DNA of 64,000 nucleotides from contig CM036657.1 in NCBI GenBank assembly GCA_020746105.1, forward strand, positions 3,185,652 through 3,249,651. Direction: 5' to 3'. The notes below the pieces were generated by a model. That model was not told the origin of the DNA. It saw only the letters and a list, made by a program, of their open reading frames with translations, and made no database searches. A program made the translations under genes and the position numbers. The stretch comes from Trogon surrucura. Lineage: Eukaryota > Chordata > Aves > Trogoniformes > Trogonidae. Positions 50,267-60,839 of the stretch are shown here, in pieces. The stretch's first letter is position 1, and the number at the start of each line of letters is the position of its first letter.

Positions 50267-53200
50267 TGCTCGAAGACTGGTATTATCAATGTCTCAAAGA
50301 CTGGTGCCACCAGCAACATTTTGTGTTTTACGATCACGGGGAAGTTTATGCATTACTGGGCATGAGAGATATAGGTGGTGTAGAGCTGTCTCAGAGAGGG
50401 AGGAGAATCCTCGGTGCAGAGTTGGAGGGATTAATCGATAGGGCTTTAAACTGGGTTGGAAGGGGGAAGGGGATAAAACCTGACTCACTACAGATGAGCC
50501 ATGGGGAAGTATCCCAGGGTTAGGCGTAAAAGGCACAAGCAACAGTAACAGATGCTTCTCCATTAAATCTCTTAAGTGTCTGTATACCAATGCAAGAAGT
50601 ATGGGGAATAAGCAGGGAGAATTAGAAATCTATGTGCAGCTGGAGAACTATGATCTCATTGCAATTACAGAGACGTGGTGGGACAGCTCACATAACTGGA
50701 ATGTGGCCCTTGATGGCTATGTTATTTTTAGGAAAGACGGGCCAACGAGGCGAGGTGGGGGAGTTGCTCTTTCTGTGACTGAGTAAGTGGAGTGTATCGA
50801 GATCCATCCAGGGGCAGATGAGGAGCAAGTAGAGAGTTTATGGGTAAGAATTAAGGGGCAGGCTAGCTTAGGTGATACTGTGGTGGGTGTCTATTACAGA
50901 CAACCTGATCAGGAGGAGGAAATTGATGAGGCCTTTTACAGGCAGCTGACAGCAGCCTCTCAATCCCAGGCCCTGGTTCTCATGGGGGATTTCAACTACC
51001 CAGATGTTTGCTGGAAGTCCCACACAGCCAGCCGTCCTCAGTCCAGGAGGTTCCTCCAGTGCATCGATGATAACTTTTTGATGCAAATGGTGGATGAGCC
51101 GACCAGGAGAGGAGCGCTGCTGGACCTTGTGTTCACCAACAAGGAAGGTCTGGTTGAAGCAGTGAAGGTTGAGGGCAATCTGAGCTGCAGCGACCATGAG
51201 ATAGTGGAGTGCAGGATCCTGTGTGGTAGAAACAGAATACCAAGCAGGATCTCAACTCTGGACTTCAGAAGGGCCGACTTTGGCCTCTTCAAGCAATTGC
51301 TGGGGGAAACCCCTTGGGACAGGGAGCTGGAAGGTAAAGGGGCCCAAGAGAGTTGGTTGGCATTCAAGGATCACTTCTTCCAGGCTCAGGATCCGTGCAT
51401 CCCATCATGTAGGAAATCAAGAAAGAGATCCAGAAGACCTGCATGGTTAACTAGGAATCTGCTGGGCAGACTCAGGTGGAAGGGGAGGGTATATAAATTG
51501 TGGAAGGAAGGGCTGGTCACTTGGGTGGAGTACAGGACAGCTGTCAGGGAATGTAGGGAGGCAATTAGAAACGCTAAGGCCTCCTTGGAATTAAAACTTG
51601 CAAGGGAGGTCAAGGACAACTGAAAGGGCTTCTTCAAATACATTGCTGACAAAAGTAACACTAGAGGCAATATAGGCCCTCTTGTGAATGAGGTGGGTGC
51701 CCTGGAGACAGAGGACAGAAAGAAGGCAGAGTTGCTGAATGCCTTCTTTGCCTCTGTCTACACTGCTGGAGACTGGTCCTAAGGAGCCTCAGTCCCCTGA
51801 GGCCCCAGAGGAAGTAATGATAAAGGAGGAGTCTGCCCTGGTTGATGAGGAGTGGGTTAAGGATCAGTTTGAACACTTAAACATCCATACATCCATGGGC
51901 CCTAATGGGATGCACCCACGGGTGCTGAGGGAACTGACGGGAGTCATTGCTAGGCCACTCTCCATCATCTTTGGTAAGTCATGGGTAACAGGTGAGGTGC
52001 CTGAAGACTGGAGGACAGCGAATGTCACTCCAGTCTATAAGAAGGGCAGGAAGGATGACCCGGGTAACTACAGACCGGTCAGCCTCACCTCCAGCCCTGG
52101 AAAGGAGATGGAACGTCTTATCCTTGACGCTGTCTCTAGGCATATCAAGGATAGGATGGTTATTAGGAGCAGTCAGCATGGCTTTGCCAAGGGGAAGTCA
52201 TGTTTGACCAACCTGATAGCCTTTTATGAAGACATAACCAGGTGGATGGATGGTGGCCGTGCAGTGGATGTGGTCTACCTGGATATCAGCAAGGCCTTTG
52301 ACACCGTCTCCCACAGCATCCTCATAGGTAAACTGAGGAAGTGTGGTCTGGATGACCAAGTAGTGAGGTGGGTTGCTAATTGTTTGAAGGGAAGAAGCTA
52401 GAGAGTTTTGGTCAATGGGACTGAGTCTGGCTGGATGCCTGTGTCTAGTGGGGTCCTCAGGGGTCAGTGCTCGGGCCATTGCTTTTCAATATATTCATCA
52501 ATGACCTGGACGAGGGATTAGAGAATGTTGTCAGCAAGTTTGCTGATGACACAAAACTGGGAGGAGTGGTTGACACACCAGAAGGCTGTGTTGCCATTCA
52601 GAGAGACCTGGATAGGCTGGAGGGCTGGGCAGGGAGAAATCTGATGAAGTTTAACAAGGGCAAGTGTAGAGTTTTGCACTTGGGAAAGAATAACCCCATG
52701 TGCCAATATAGGTTGGGGACTGCCCTGCTGGAGAGCAGTGCAGGGGAAAGGGACCTGAGGGTTCTAGTGGACAGCAGGATGACCATGAGCCAGCAATGTG
52801 CCCTCGTGACCAAGAAGGCCAATGGCATCCTGGGGTGTATTAGAAGGGGAGTAGCTAGTAGGTCAAGAGAGTTCCTCCTGCCCCTCTTCTCTGCCCTGGT
52901 CAGGCCGCATCTGGAATATTGTGTCCAGTTCTGGGCCCCTCAGCTCAAGAAGGACAGGGAGTTGTTTGAGAGAGTCCAGCGCAGAGCCACAAAGATGATT
53001 AAGGGAGTGGAACATCTCCCTTATGAGGAAAGGCTGAAGGAGCTTGGGTCTCTTTAGCTTGGAGAAGAGGAGGCTGAGGGGTGACCTCATTAATGTTTAG
53101 ACATATGTCAAGGGGGAATGTCAGGAGGATGGATCCAGGCTCTTTTCAGCAGCGTCCATTGACAGGACAAGGGGCAATGGGTGCAAGCTGGAGCACAGGA

Positions 53201-53424
53201 TGTTCCATAAAAATATTAGGAAAAACTTTTTCACAGTGAGGGTGACAGAGCACTGGCACAGGCTGCCCAGGGAGGTTGTGGAATCTCCTTCTCTGGAGAC
53301 ATTCAAAACTCGCCTGGACGCTTTCCGATGCGGTTTGCTGTAGGTGGTCCTGCTCTGGCAGGGGTGTTGGACTAGATGATCTTTGAGGTCCCTTCCCACC
53401 TCTAACATTCTGTGATTCTGTGCG
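50267..53424 (+). mobile_element. CR1-6, 3.2-kb LINE, largest CR1 in window
   Basis: Covers 3' UTR, RT, the endonuclease and about 330 bp upstream of ORF2. The endonuclease starts at 50,601 (MGNKQGELE, AITETWWDSSHNW) and runs, after a stop at 50,785, to 51,623 (VLMGDFNYPDVCW, LSCSDHEIVE). RT pieces: 51,739-52,401 ([25 protein letters not shown]) and 52,467-53,057 ([24 protein letters not shown]). Stops at about 50,785, 51,623 and 52,399, and a frameshift near 52,455. Tail CTAACATTCTGTGATTCTGTG. No ORF1. Inserted in an LTR-C. Confidence 0.93.
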
Positions 53425-53468
53425 AAACTAAAAGTCACTTGTCCCCCACTCATGGCTGGGATTTGAAA
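53425..53468 (+). mobile_element. LTR-C 3' end after CR1-6
   Basis: AAGTCACTTGTCCCCCACTC to GATTTGAAA, the last 44 bp of an LTR-C with a decayed end, followed by CTGTC of the satellite. Confidence 0.82.
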
Positions 53469-56058
53469 CTGTCCCAAGATCAGAAAGTTGTGGATGGAGC
53501 GCTGTTGGTGCAGTGACGTGCTCCCCTTGGAATGTCTTGTCCAGCCCAAGTGTCTCTGCAGCTCCAGGCTCCATGGGTCTCTCAAAGCTAAACCTAATCA
53601 GGACTCTGCACCATAGGATTCAGCCTCATGTCTCCATAGCCATGGCTCTCTCAAATTCAGAAAGGTGTGGGTGGAGCACTGTCAGTGCAGTGCCAGGCTC
53701 CCCTTGGAATGCATGGTCCAGCTCAAGTGTCTCTGCATCTTCAGACTCCGTGGAACTCTGAACCGCAACCAGGACCCTGCACGTCTGGATTCATCCTGAT
53801 GTCATAATGGCCATGGCTGTCCCAAAATCAGAAAGGTGTGTGTGAAGCACGTTTGGTGTAGTGCCGTGCTCCCCTTGGAATGCCTTGTCCAGCCCAAGTC
53901 TCTCTGCAGCTCCAGGCTCTATAGAACTCTGAAACCTAACCCCAACCAGAAACCTGCAGGTCCGGGTTCAACCTGATGTGTGTTTTCCCATGAGTGTCCC
54001 AATATCACAGATGTGTGGGTGGAGCACTGTTGGTGCAGTGCTGTGCTCTCCTTCGAATGCATTCTTGAGCCCATGTGTCTGTACAGCTCCAGGCTCTATG
54101 GATCTCGGAACCCTAACCCTAACCAGGACCCTGCACCTCAGGGTTCAACCTGTAATCGTAATGGTCATGGGTGTCCCAAAATCAGAAAGGTGTGGGTGGA
54201 GCACTGTTGGTGCAGTGCCGTGCTCCCCTTGGAATGCCTTGTCCAGCCCAAGTGTCTCTGCATCTCTAGGCTGTATGGATCTCTGAATACTAAACATAAC
54301 CAGGACCCTGCACCTCGGGGTTCAGCCTGATGTCATAATGGCCATGGCTGTCCCAAAATCAGAAAGGTGTGAGTGGAGCACTGTTGGTGCAGTGCCCTGC
54401 TCCCCTTGGAATGCCTTGTCCAGCCCAAGTGTGTCTGCAGCAAAAAGCTCTATGGATCCCTGAACCCTAACCCTAACCATGACCTTGCACCTCAGGGTTC
54501 AGCCTGATATCGTAATGGCCATGGGTGTCCCAAAATGAGAAAGGTGTGGGTGGAGCACTCTTTGTGCAGGGCTGTGCTCCCCTTGGAATGCCTTGTCCAG
54601 CCCAAGTGTGTCTGCAGCAAAAAGCTCTATGGATCCCTGAACCCTAACCCTAACCATGACCTTGCACCTCAGGGTTCAGCCTGATATCGTAATGGCCATG
54701 GGTGTCCCAAAATGAGAAAGGTGTGGGTGGAGCATTGTTGGTGCAGTGCCGTGCTCCCCTTGGAATGCCTTGTCCAACCCAAGTGTCTCTGCAGCTCCAG
54801 TCTCTAGGGATATCTGAACTCTAACCCTAACCAGGGGCCAGCACCTCTTGGTTCATCGTGATATCATAATGGCCATCGGTGTCCCAAAATCAGAAAGGTG
54901 CTGGTGGAGCACTGTTGGTGCAGTGCCGTGCTCCCCTTGGAATGCCTTGTCCACACGAAGTGTCTCTGCAGCTCCAGTCTCTACGGATATCTGAACTCTA
55001 ACCCTAACCAGGGCCCTGCACCTCAGGATTCTGCCTGATATCGTAATGGCCATGGCTGTCCCAAAATCAGGAAGGTGTGGGTGGAGTACTCTTGGTGCAG
55101 TGCCGTGCTCCCCTTGGAATGCCTCGTCCAGCCCAAGTGTCTCTGCAACAAAAGGCTCTATGGATCTCGGAACCCTAACCCTAAACAAGGCCCTGCACCT
55201 CAGGGTTCAGCCTGTAATCATAGTGGTCATGGGTGTCCCAAAATCAGAAAGCTGTGAGTGGAGCACTGTTGGTGCAGTGCCGTGCTCCCCTTGGAACACC
55301 TTGTCCAGCCCAAGTGTCTCTGCTGCTCCAGTCTCTATGGATATCTGAACCCTAACCCTAACCAGGGCCCTGCACCTCAGGGTTCATCCTGAATTCTCTA
55401 TGGACATGAGTGTCCCAAAATCAGAAAGCTGTGGGTGGAGCATTGTTGCTGCAGTGCCATGTTCCCCTTGGAATGCCTTGTCCACACCAAGTGTCCCTGA
55501 AGCAAAAGGCTCTATGGATCTCTGCACCCTAACCCTAACCAGGGATGTGCACCTCAGGGTTCAGCCTTATGTCTCTATGCCATGAGTGTCCCAAAATCAG
55601 AAAGCTGTTGGTGGAGCGCTGTTGGTGCAGTGCCGTGGTCCCCATAGAATGCCTTGTCCAGCCCAAGTGTCTCTGCAGTAAAAGGCTCTATGGATCTCTG
55701 AACCCTAACCCTAACCAGGGCCCTGCACCTCTGGGTTCATCCCGATGTCTGTATGGCGATGGGTGTCCCAAAACCAGAAAGGTGTGGGTGGAGCACTGTT
55801 GCTGTAATGGTGTGCTCCCCTTAGAATGCCTTGTCCAACCCAAGTGTCTCTGCAGCAAAAGGCTCTATGGATCTCTGAATCCGAACCCTAACCAGGACCC
55901 TGCACTTCATAGTTCAACCTGATGTCTCTGTGGCCATGAGTGTCCCAAAATCAGAAAGGTGTGGGTAGAGCACTGTTGGTACAGTGCCGTGCTCCCCTTG
56001 GAATGCCTTGTCCAGCCCAAGTGTCTCTGCAGCTCCAGGCTCTACGGATCTATGAACC
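53469..56058 (+). repeat. Main 177-bp satellite array, about 14.6 monomers
   Basis: Monomer marks (the GATCTCTG position) at 53,576, 53,753, 53,924, 54,101, 54,278, 54,455, 54,632, 54,809, 54,986, 55,163, 55,340, 55,517, 55,693, 55,870 and 56,047. Spacing is 177 except 171 once and 176 once. Each unit holds a telomere-like core (best form CCCTAACCCTAACC), CCTGCACCTCAGGGTTCA, a GCCATG block, CCCAAAATCAGAAAGGTGTG, GAGCACTGTTGGTGCAGTGC and CTTGGAATGCCTTGTCCAGC. Two unit types alternate loosely: GCAGCTCCAG and GCAGCAAAAGG near the end. No gene in it. Confidence 0.97.
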
Positions 56059-56865
56059 TGTCCCGGGTTTTGCTAAAAACCCAGTCCTGTTAGTGATTTT
56101 TACTTTCCAGTTTAGTGTCTTCTAAAAGAGTTCATGTTCTGAAGTTCGCAGCGTTTTTCCAGACAGTGTGTGCTACTGGCTGTAATAACACCTGATGTTT
56201 ACAGTTACTGCCTGGGACTGGGATGAAGAAAGGCTCTTGCTTATACTATTCATATAGTGACCAAGGCAACTGCTGGCTCTTGTGTGCCACGCTGGGGGTG
56301 CTGGGTGGTAAAAGGGGGCACAAGGAAGTAAAAGGTTGCACCTCCGGGGGGTAATAGACAGGACAGGTGACCAACGAGAGTATTCCATCCCATATACATC
56401 ACATTTAGTATAAATTGAGCGATCACAAGTGTTTCGTCCCTTTTTTCGCCCTTTTTCACCCTTTTCACCCTTTTTCTACAATGAGTGGTGTCGAGAGAGG
56501 ACTCCATCTGACCTCCTGCTTTTGATCTGGATCCTGAGTTCCCGAATCCAGCTCCCTGTATGCAGCTCCCTGCTGCCGCTGAGCCTGGGGTTTCCCCAGT
56601 GCCTCCTGGTCTGCAGCACCAGTGGTGATTGCTATCGAGAGAGTGAGTTGGGTTTGATATCAGGCTACTATCTATAGTTGTATATAGTTCTTTTATCTTT
56701 TGACCATTATTTCCATTATTTGCTTTAAAGTTGTTCTAGGTTTTTCTCTAACCCATAAGTCTCTCTGCCTCATTCCCTTTTCTCTTTCCATTTGGGTGGG
56801 GGGGGAAGAGGGGGTTAGAGAGCATCTGTTTGCATTAGTGTCCGGCCCAGCCCTTACTCGCGACA
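56059..56865 (+). mobile_element. LTR-I solo LTR, plus strand (807 bp)
   Basis: TGTCCCGGGTTTTGC to CTTACTCGCGACA. A TATAAATTG-like box lies at about 56,411. It forms an inverted pair with 56,902-57,711. There is no matching target duplication on its two sides (GAACC versus GTGTG), so one flank has been exchanged. Confidence 0.88.
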
Positions 56866-56901
56866 GTGTGGTGTCGTACCGTGCTCTCCTTGGAATGCCT
56901 T
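56866..56901 (+). repeat. 36-bp satellite spacer between inverted LTR-I copies
   Basis: GTGTGGTGTCGTACCGTGCT to GGAATGCCTT, satellite body ending in GCCTT, the target duplication of the second LTR-I. Confidence 0.85.
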
Positions 56902-57711
56902 TGTCGCGGGTTAGGGCTGGGCCGGCCACTAACATGGACATACGCTCTCTAACCCCCTCTTCCCCCCCCCAAAAGGGAAGAGAAAAGGGAATGAGGCAGA
57001 GAGACTTACGGATGAGAGAAGAGAAAAACTAGAACAGCTTTAATGAAAATAATAGAAAATAATAGTAAAAAGATAAAAGTAAAGAACTATATACAACTAT
57101 AGATAGTAGCCCGATATCAAACCCGACTCCCTCCCCCGGTAGAAATCACCACTGGTGCTGCAGACCAGGAGGCACTGGGGAAACCCCAGGCTCAGCGGCG
57201 GCGGGGAGCTGGATACAGGGAGCTGGATTCGGGAACTCAGGATCCGGATCAAAAGCAGGAGGTCAGATGGAGTCCTCTCTGGACACCGGCCATTGCAGAA
57301 AGGAAGGGTGAAAAGACCGAAAAGGGGACGAAACTCTCATTATCATTCAATTTATACTAAATATGACGTATATGGGATGGAATACTCTCGCTGGTCACCT
57401 GCCCTGTCTATTACCCCCCGGAGGTGCAACCTTTTACTTCCTTGTGCCCCCTTTTACCACCCAGCACCCCCAGCGTGGCACACAAGAGCCAGCAGTGGCC
57501 TTGGTCACTATAGGAATAAGTATAAGCAAGACCCTTTCTGCATACCAGTCCCAGGCAGTAACTGTAAACATCAGGTGTTATCACTGCCAGTAGCACACAC
57601 TGTCTGCAAAAACACGCTACTGACTTGAGAAAGTGCAGCCTTTTAGAAGACACTAAACTGGAAAGTAAAAATCACTTAAAAAGGACTGGGTTTTTAGCTA
57701 AACCCAGGACA
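56902..57711 (-). mobile_element. LTR-I solo LTR, minus strand (810 bp)
   Basis: Reverse complement of the LTR-I family: plus strand TGTCGCGGGTTAGGGC to GCTAAACCCAGGACA. Flanked by a perfect GCCTT duplication (56,897-56,901 and 57,712-57,716), so it is an independent insertion. Confidence 0.92.
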
Positions 57712-57753
57712 GCCTTGTGCAGCCCAAGTGTCTCTGCACCTCCAGGCTCTATG
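57712..57753 (+). repeat. 177-bp satellite fragment
   Basis: GCCTTGTGCAGCCCAAGTG to GGCTCTATG, ending in the CTATG LTR-C site. Confidence 0.9.
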
Positions 57754-58604
57754 TATAGCGGACTGATTCGTGGATTTTGCCTTAAAAATTTCTGGTCATT
57801 TGTACAACCCCCCAGCATGGTCAGAAAACAAAACCAGTTTTTGGTCCTATGGAATGTTGTAGAGGGGCGATCTGAAAAGGCTACAAATGCCTCAGACAGC
57901 CCTGGCGACGAATATGTGTAGGGGTTAGGAAATCTTGGGGAGGCTGGATGGCCTTATCTCTAGCATTGCTTTCAAGGAGATAGGGCATTCGCACATGTTA
58001 TTGAGAATTACTGGAAAGAAAGCCCCCTACCTGGAATTCTGCAGGTTCCCATGTAGAAAATGGTGTATAAATTGAGGCAAGGTAAAGCAAAGATTTCAAC
58101 AAGAAGAAAAAGAAGAAAGAAGACAACGACGGGTGCATCTTGAACTCTGCTTTGGCTGGAACATAACAAGAATGTCGACCGGTGATCTCTCTCTCTGTCT
58201 CTCTCTCTCTCTCTGTCTTTCTCTCTTTTTTTCCCTTTTCCTCACGAAGTATTGCAAGGACTGTCATACTGTTTATTTGGTTTTATGCCTAAATTTCCTT
58301 CTTGTGATGGTTAAGTGTGATATTGTCTGACTTAATATTGTGTTTAGATGTCCTTTATTATCCCTTGTTATTATTATTATGTTCTTATTATTATGTTGCT
58401 GTAAGTTCATTGCTTATTTGGCCTTTTCCTGGATTTTTGACCTATTGTCTGCTCTATCTTGCTTTTAGAGTTTGATATATAGATTGTAATAAATTAATAA
58501 ATGATTGTGTATGGGTCTTGAGACTTGTCTCACCATTGTCCAAGCCCGTGGTGTATTACCAATCTGAAAGTAACTTGTCACTCTCTCCTGGGTAGGACAT
58601 GACA
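57754..58604 (+). mobile_element. LTR-C solo LTR, complete (851 bp)
   Basis: TATAGCGGACTGATTCGTGG to GGTAGGACATGACA, with CTATG on both sides (57,749-57,753; 58,605-58,609). TATAAATTG at about 58,065, a CT microsatellite at about 58,187-58,225, and AATAAATG at about 58,495. Confidence 0.93.
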
Positions 58605-59186
58605 CTATGGATCTCTGATTTTGGGACAGCCATGGCCATAGAGACATCAGGCTGGACCCTGAGGTGCAGGGTCCAGGTTAGGGTTACGGTTCAGAGATCC
58701 ATAGAGCCTTTTGCTGCAGAGACACTTGGGCTGGACAAGGCATTCCAAGGGGAGCACGGCACTGCAAAACAGTATTCCAGCCACAAACTTTCTGATGTGG
58801 GCAGAGACATACCCATTATGAGTTTCGTCTGGACCCTGAGATGCAGAGTTCTGGTTAGGTTTAGGTTTGAGAGATCCATAGCGCCTGGAGCTGCAGAGAG
58901 ACTTTGACTGGAAAAGACTTTCCAAGGGGAGCACGGCAGTGCATCAACAGTGCTCCACCCACACCTTTCTGATGCTGGGAGAGCCATAACCATTATTACA
59001 TCAGACTTAACCCTGAGATGCAGGGTCCTGGTTAGGATTAGAGTTCAGAGATCCATAGAGACTGGAGCTGCAGAGACACTTTGACTCGAAAAGGCATTCC
59101 AAGGGGAGCACGGTACTGCAGCATTAGTGTTCCACCCACAACTTTCTGATTTTGGGATACCCATGACCATTATAACATCAGAGAGG
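58605..59186 (-). repeat. 177-bp satellite with inversion junction, then inverted array
   Basis: Begins with 13 bases of forward satellite (CTATGGATCTCTG), then switches to inverted body (ATTTTGGGACAGCC). CATAG monomer marks follow at about 58,699, 58,877 and 59,054. It ends at CATCAGAG where CR1-5 enters. Confidence 0.92.
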
Positions 59187-59666
59187 AAGACAGGGAACTG
59201 CTGGAGAGAGTCCAGCACAGGGCGACTAGGATGATTAAGGGAGTGGAGCATCTCCCTTATGAGGGAAGGCTGAGAGAGCTGGGACCCTTTAGTTTGGACA
59301 AGAGGAGACTGAGGGGTGACCTCATTAATGTTTACAAATATATCAAGGGTGAGTGTCATGAGGATGGAGCCAGGCTCTTCTCGGTGACAACCACTGATAG
59401 GACAAGGGGTAATGGGCTGAAACTGGAACATAAGAGGTTCCGCTTAAACTCGAGAAGAAACTTCTTCTCAGTGAGGGTGACGGAACACTGGAACAGGCTG
59501 CCCACGTTGATTGTGGAGTCTCCTTCTCTGGAGACATTCAAGACCTGCCTGGACACGTTCCTATGTAGCATTATCTAGGCATTCCTGCTCTGGCAGGAGG
59601 ATTGGACTCGATGATCTTTCGAGGTCCCTTCCAATCCCTAACACTCAGTGATTCTGTGTGAGAGTG
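59187..59666 (+). mobile_element. CR1-5, short LINE 3' end
   Basis: About 480 bp, frame 59,231-59,578 ([18 protein letters not shown] to the RT end), tail CTAACACTCAGTGATTCTGTG. Inserted in inverted satellite. Confidence 0.92.
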
Positions 59667-59899
59667 AACCCTGCGGTGCAGGGTCCAGCTTAGGGCTAAG
59701 GTTCACAGTTCCCTAGACTCTGGAGTTGCGGAGACACTTGGGCTGGGCAAGGCATTCCAAGGGGAGCACGGCACTGCACCAGCAGTGCTCCACCCACACC
59801 TTTCTGATTTTGGGACACCCATGGCCATAGAGACATCAGGTTGAATCCAGACGTGCAGGGTCCTGGTTAGGGTTAGGGTTTAGAGTTCCATAAAGCCTG
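59667..59899 (-). repeat. 177-bp satellite, inverted, about 1.3 monomers
   Basis: GAGTGAACCCTGCGGTGCAG to CCATAAAGCCTG, with a GGTTAGGGTTAGGGTTTAGAG core. Ends at LTR-F. Confidence 0.92.
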
Positions 59900-60398
59900 T
59901 GTCGTGGAGACAGTGGAGAAGAGCGCTCCCACGTTCCTAAAGATGATGGATAAATGCACGCACGTGCCAAAACTAGATTCATTAATAAACAGAGGCGCCT
60001 CCAAATTAAAGGTTCGTGTATCATTTGGAAGAGTGTTAACTACACTAAACCCACCCTAACCAAAGAGTAATGATCCGGATTCTAATACGCTCATCTTATA
60101 CAAGAGGAGGAGTCTCAACCCCAGGGACAAAAGTCCTTAGGCAGCGTCCCACCTAAGGGGGGAGATTGAATACCCTTACCTGCAGAGCCAGCTGCCACAA
60201 GGGAAGTCCCCCAAGAGGGTTGCCGACACCCCATTTTAAAGTCTCAGTCGAGTTGACTGTGGTCAATCAAGCCATATTGGCTTCTTATTGGCTGCCAGCC
60301 AACTTCCTGGGAGTGCCCCTCAGGGTGATGGGTCATTTCCGAGCCAGCCCAGGTTTCCAGAAAATTCTCTGAAATCTGCCTAGCAACTGCAGACTCAC
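59900..60398 (-). mobile_element. LTR-F, inverted, 5'-truncated
   Basis: TGTCGTGGAGACAGTGGAGA to AGCAACTGCAGACTCAC: reverse complement of the ERV3 LTR, lacking about 50 bp at its start. It abuts the LTR-I remnant of ERV6. Confidence 0.88.
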
Positions 60399-60485
60399 AA
60401 CCTTTCAGTAGACACTAAACGGGAAAGTAAAAATCACTAAACAGGACTGGGATTTAGCTAAACCCAGGACATTCCACCCCTTATT
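60399..60485 (-). mobile_element. ERV6 3' LTR start (LTR-I) and polypurine tract
   Basis: Minus strand TGTCCTGGGTTTAGC from 60,470, matching LTR-I for about 70 bp. Just upstream lies AATAAGGGGTGGAA (60,471-60,484), the polypurine tract. Confidence 0.82.
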
Positions 60486-60839
60486 CCATACCATTTATGT
60501 CATACTGATCACGAGCTAATGATCTACTTATAGGGAAAGTTCAGTAAGTTCATGAAGTTCATAATCGTGGGTTCCATTCATCATAGCAGTCTCTCAGGGC
60601 AGGAAAGTTCATGTGAGATTTGTTACAGTTCATGTCCATAGGTTGTAGGTGCACTTCGAAGAAGTTACTGTATGTGACTCGATGAGACTAGCTCAGTTGC
60701 TGGATGTCACTTGATGAGGTTAGCTCTGGTCATCACTGGTTGTTATTCTGAAAAACACTTTTTGAACACTGTTAGTATTATGTAAGAACATCATAGAGGA
60801 TTAAATCAAGTATTCTCACCCAGAGTTAAATTTCCTTGA
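60486..60839. other. ERV6 region between pol and LTR
   Basis: No open frame or motif. On the plus strand it carries repeated AAGTTCAT and GATGAG/CTAGCTC words. No env detected; many ERV-L elements lack env. Confidence 0.5.

Noticed and set aside
54110..54125. CCCTAACCCTAACC runs as a true telomere end
   Set aside because: Each run is only about two repeats long and is part of a 177-bp monomer; the sequence continues on both sides.
53978..55922. Several 60-125 codon frames on both strands of the satellite array, looking like a Cys-rich repeat protein family
   Set aside because: They are translations of the 177-bp satellite in several frames and both strands, with no start context, no codon-position conservation and no family match.
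53469..56058. CRISPR-like array
   Set aside because: The units are directly adjacent 177-bp monomers with no unique spacers, in a vertebrate repeat context.
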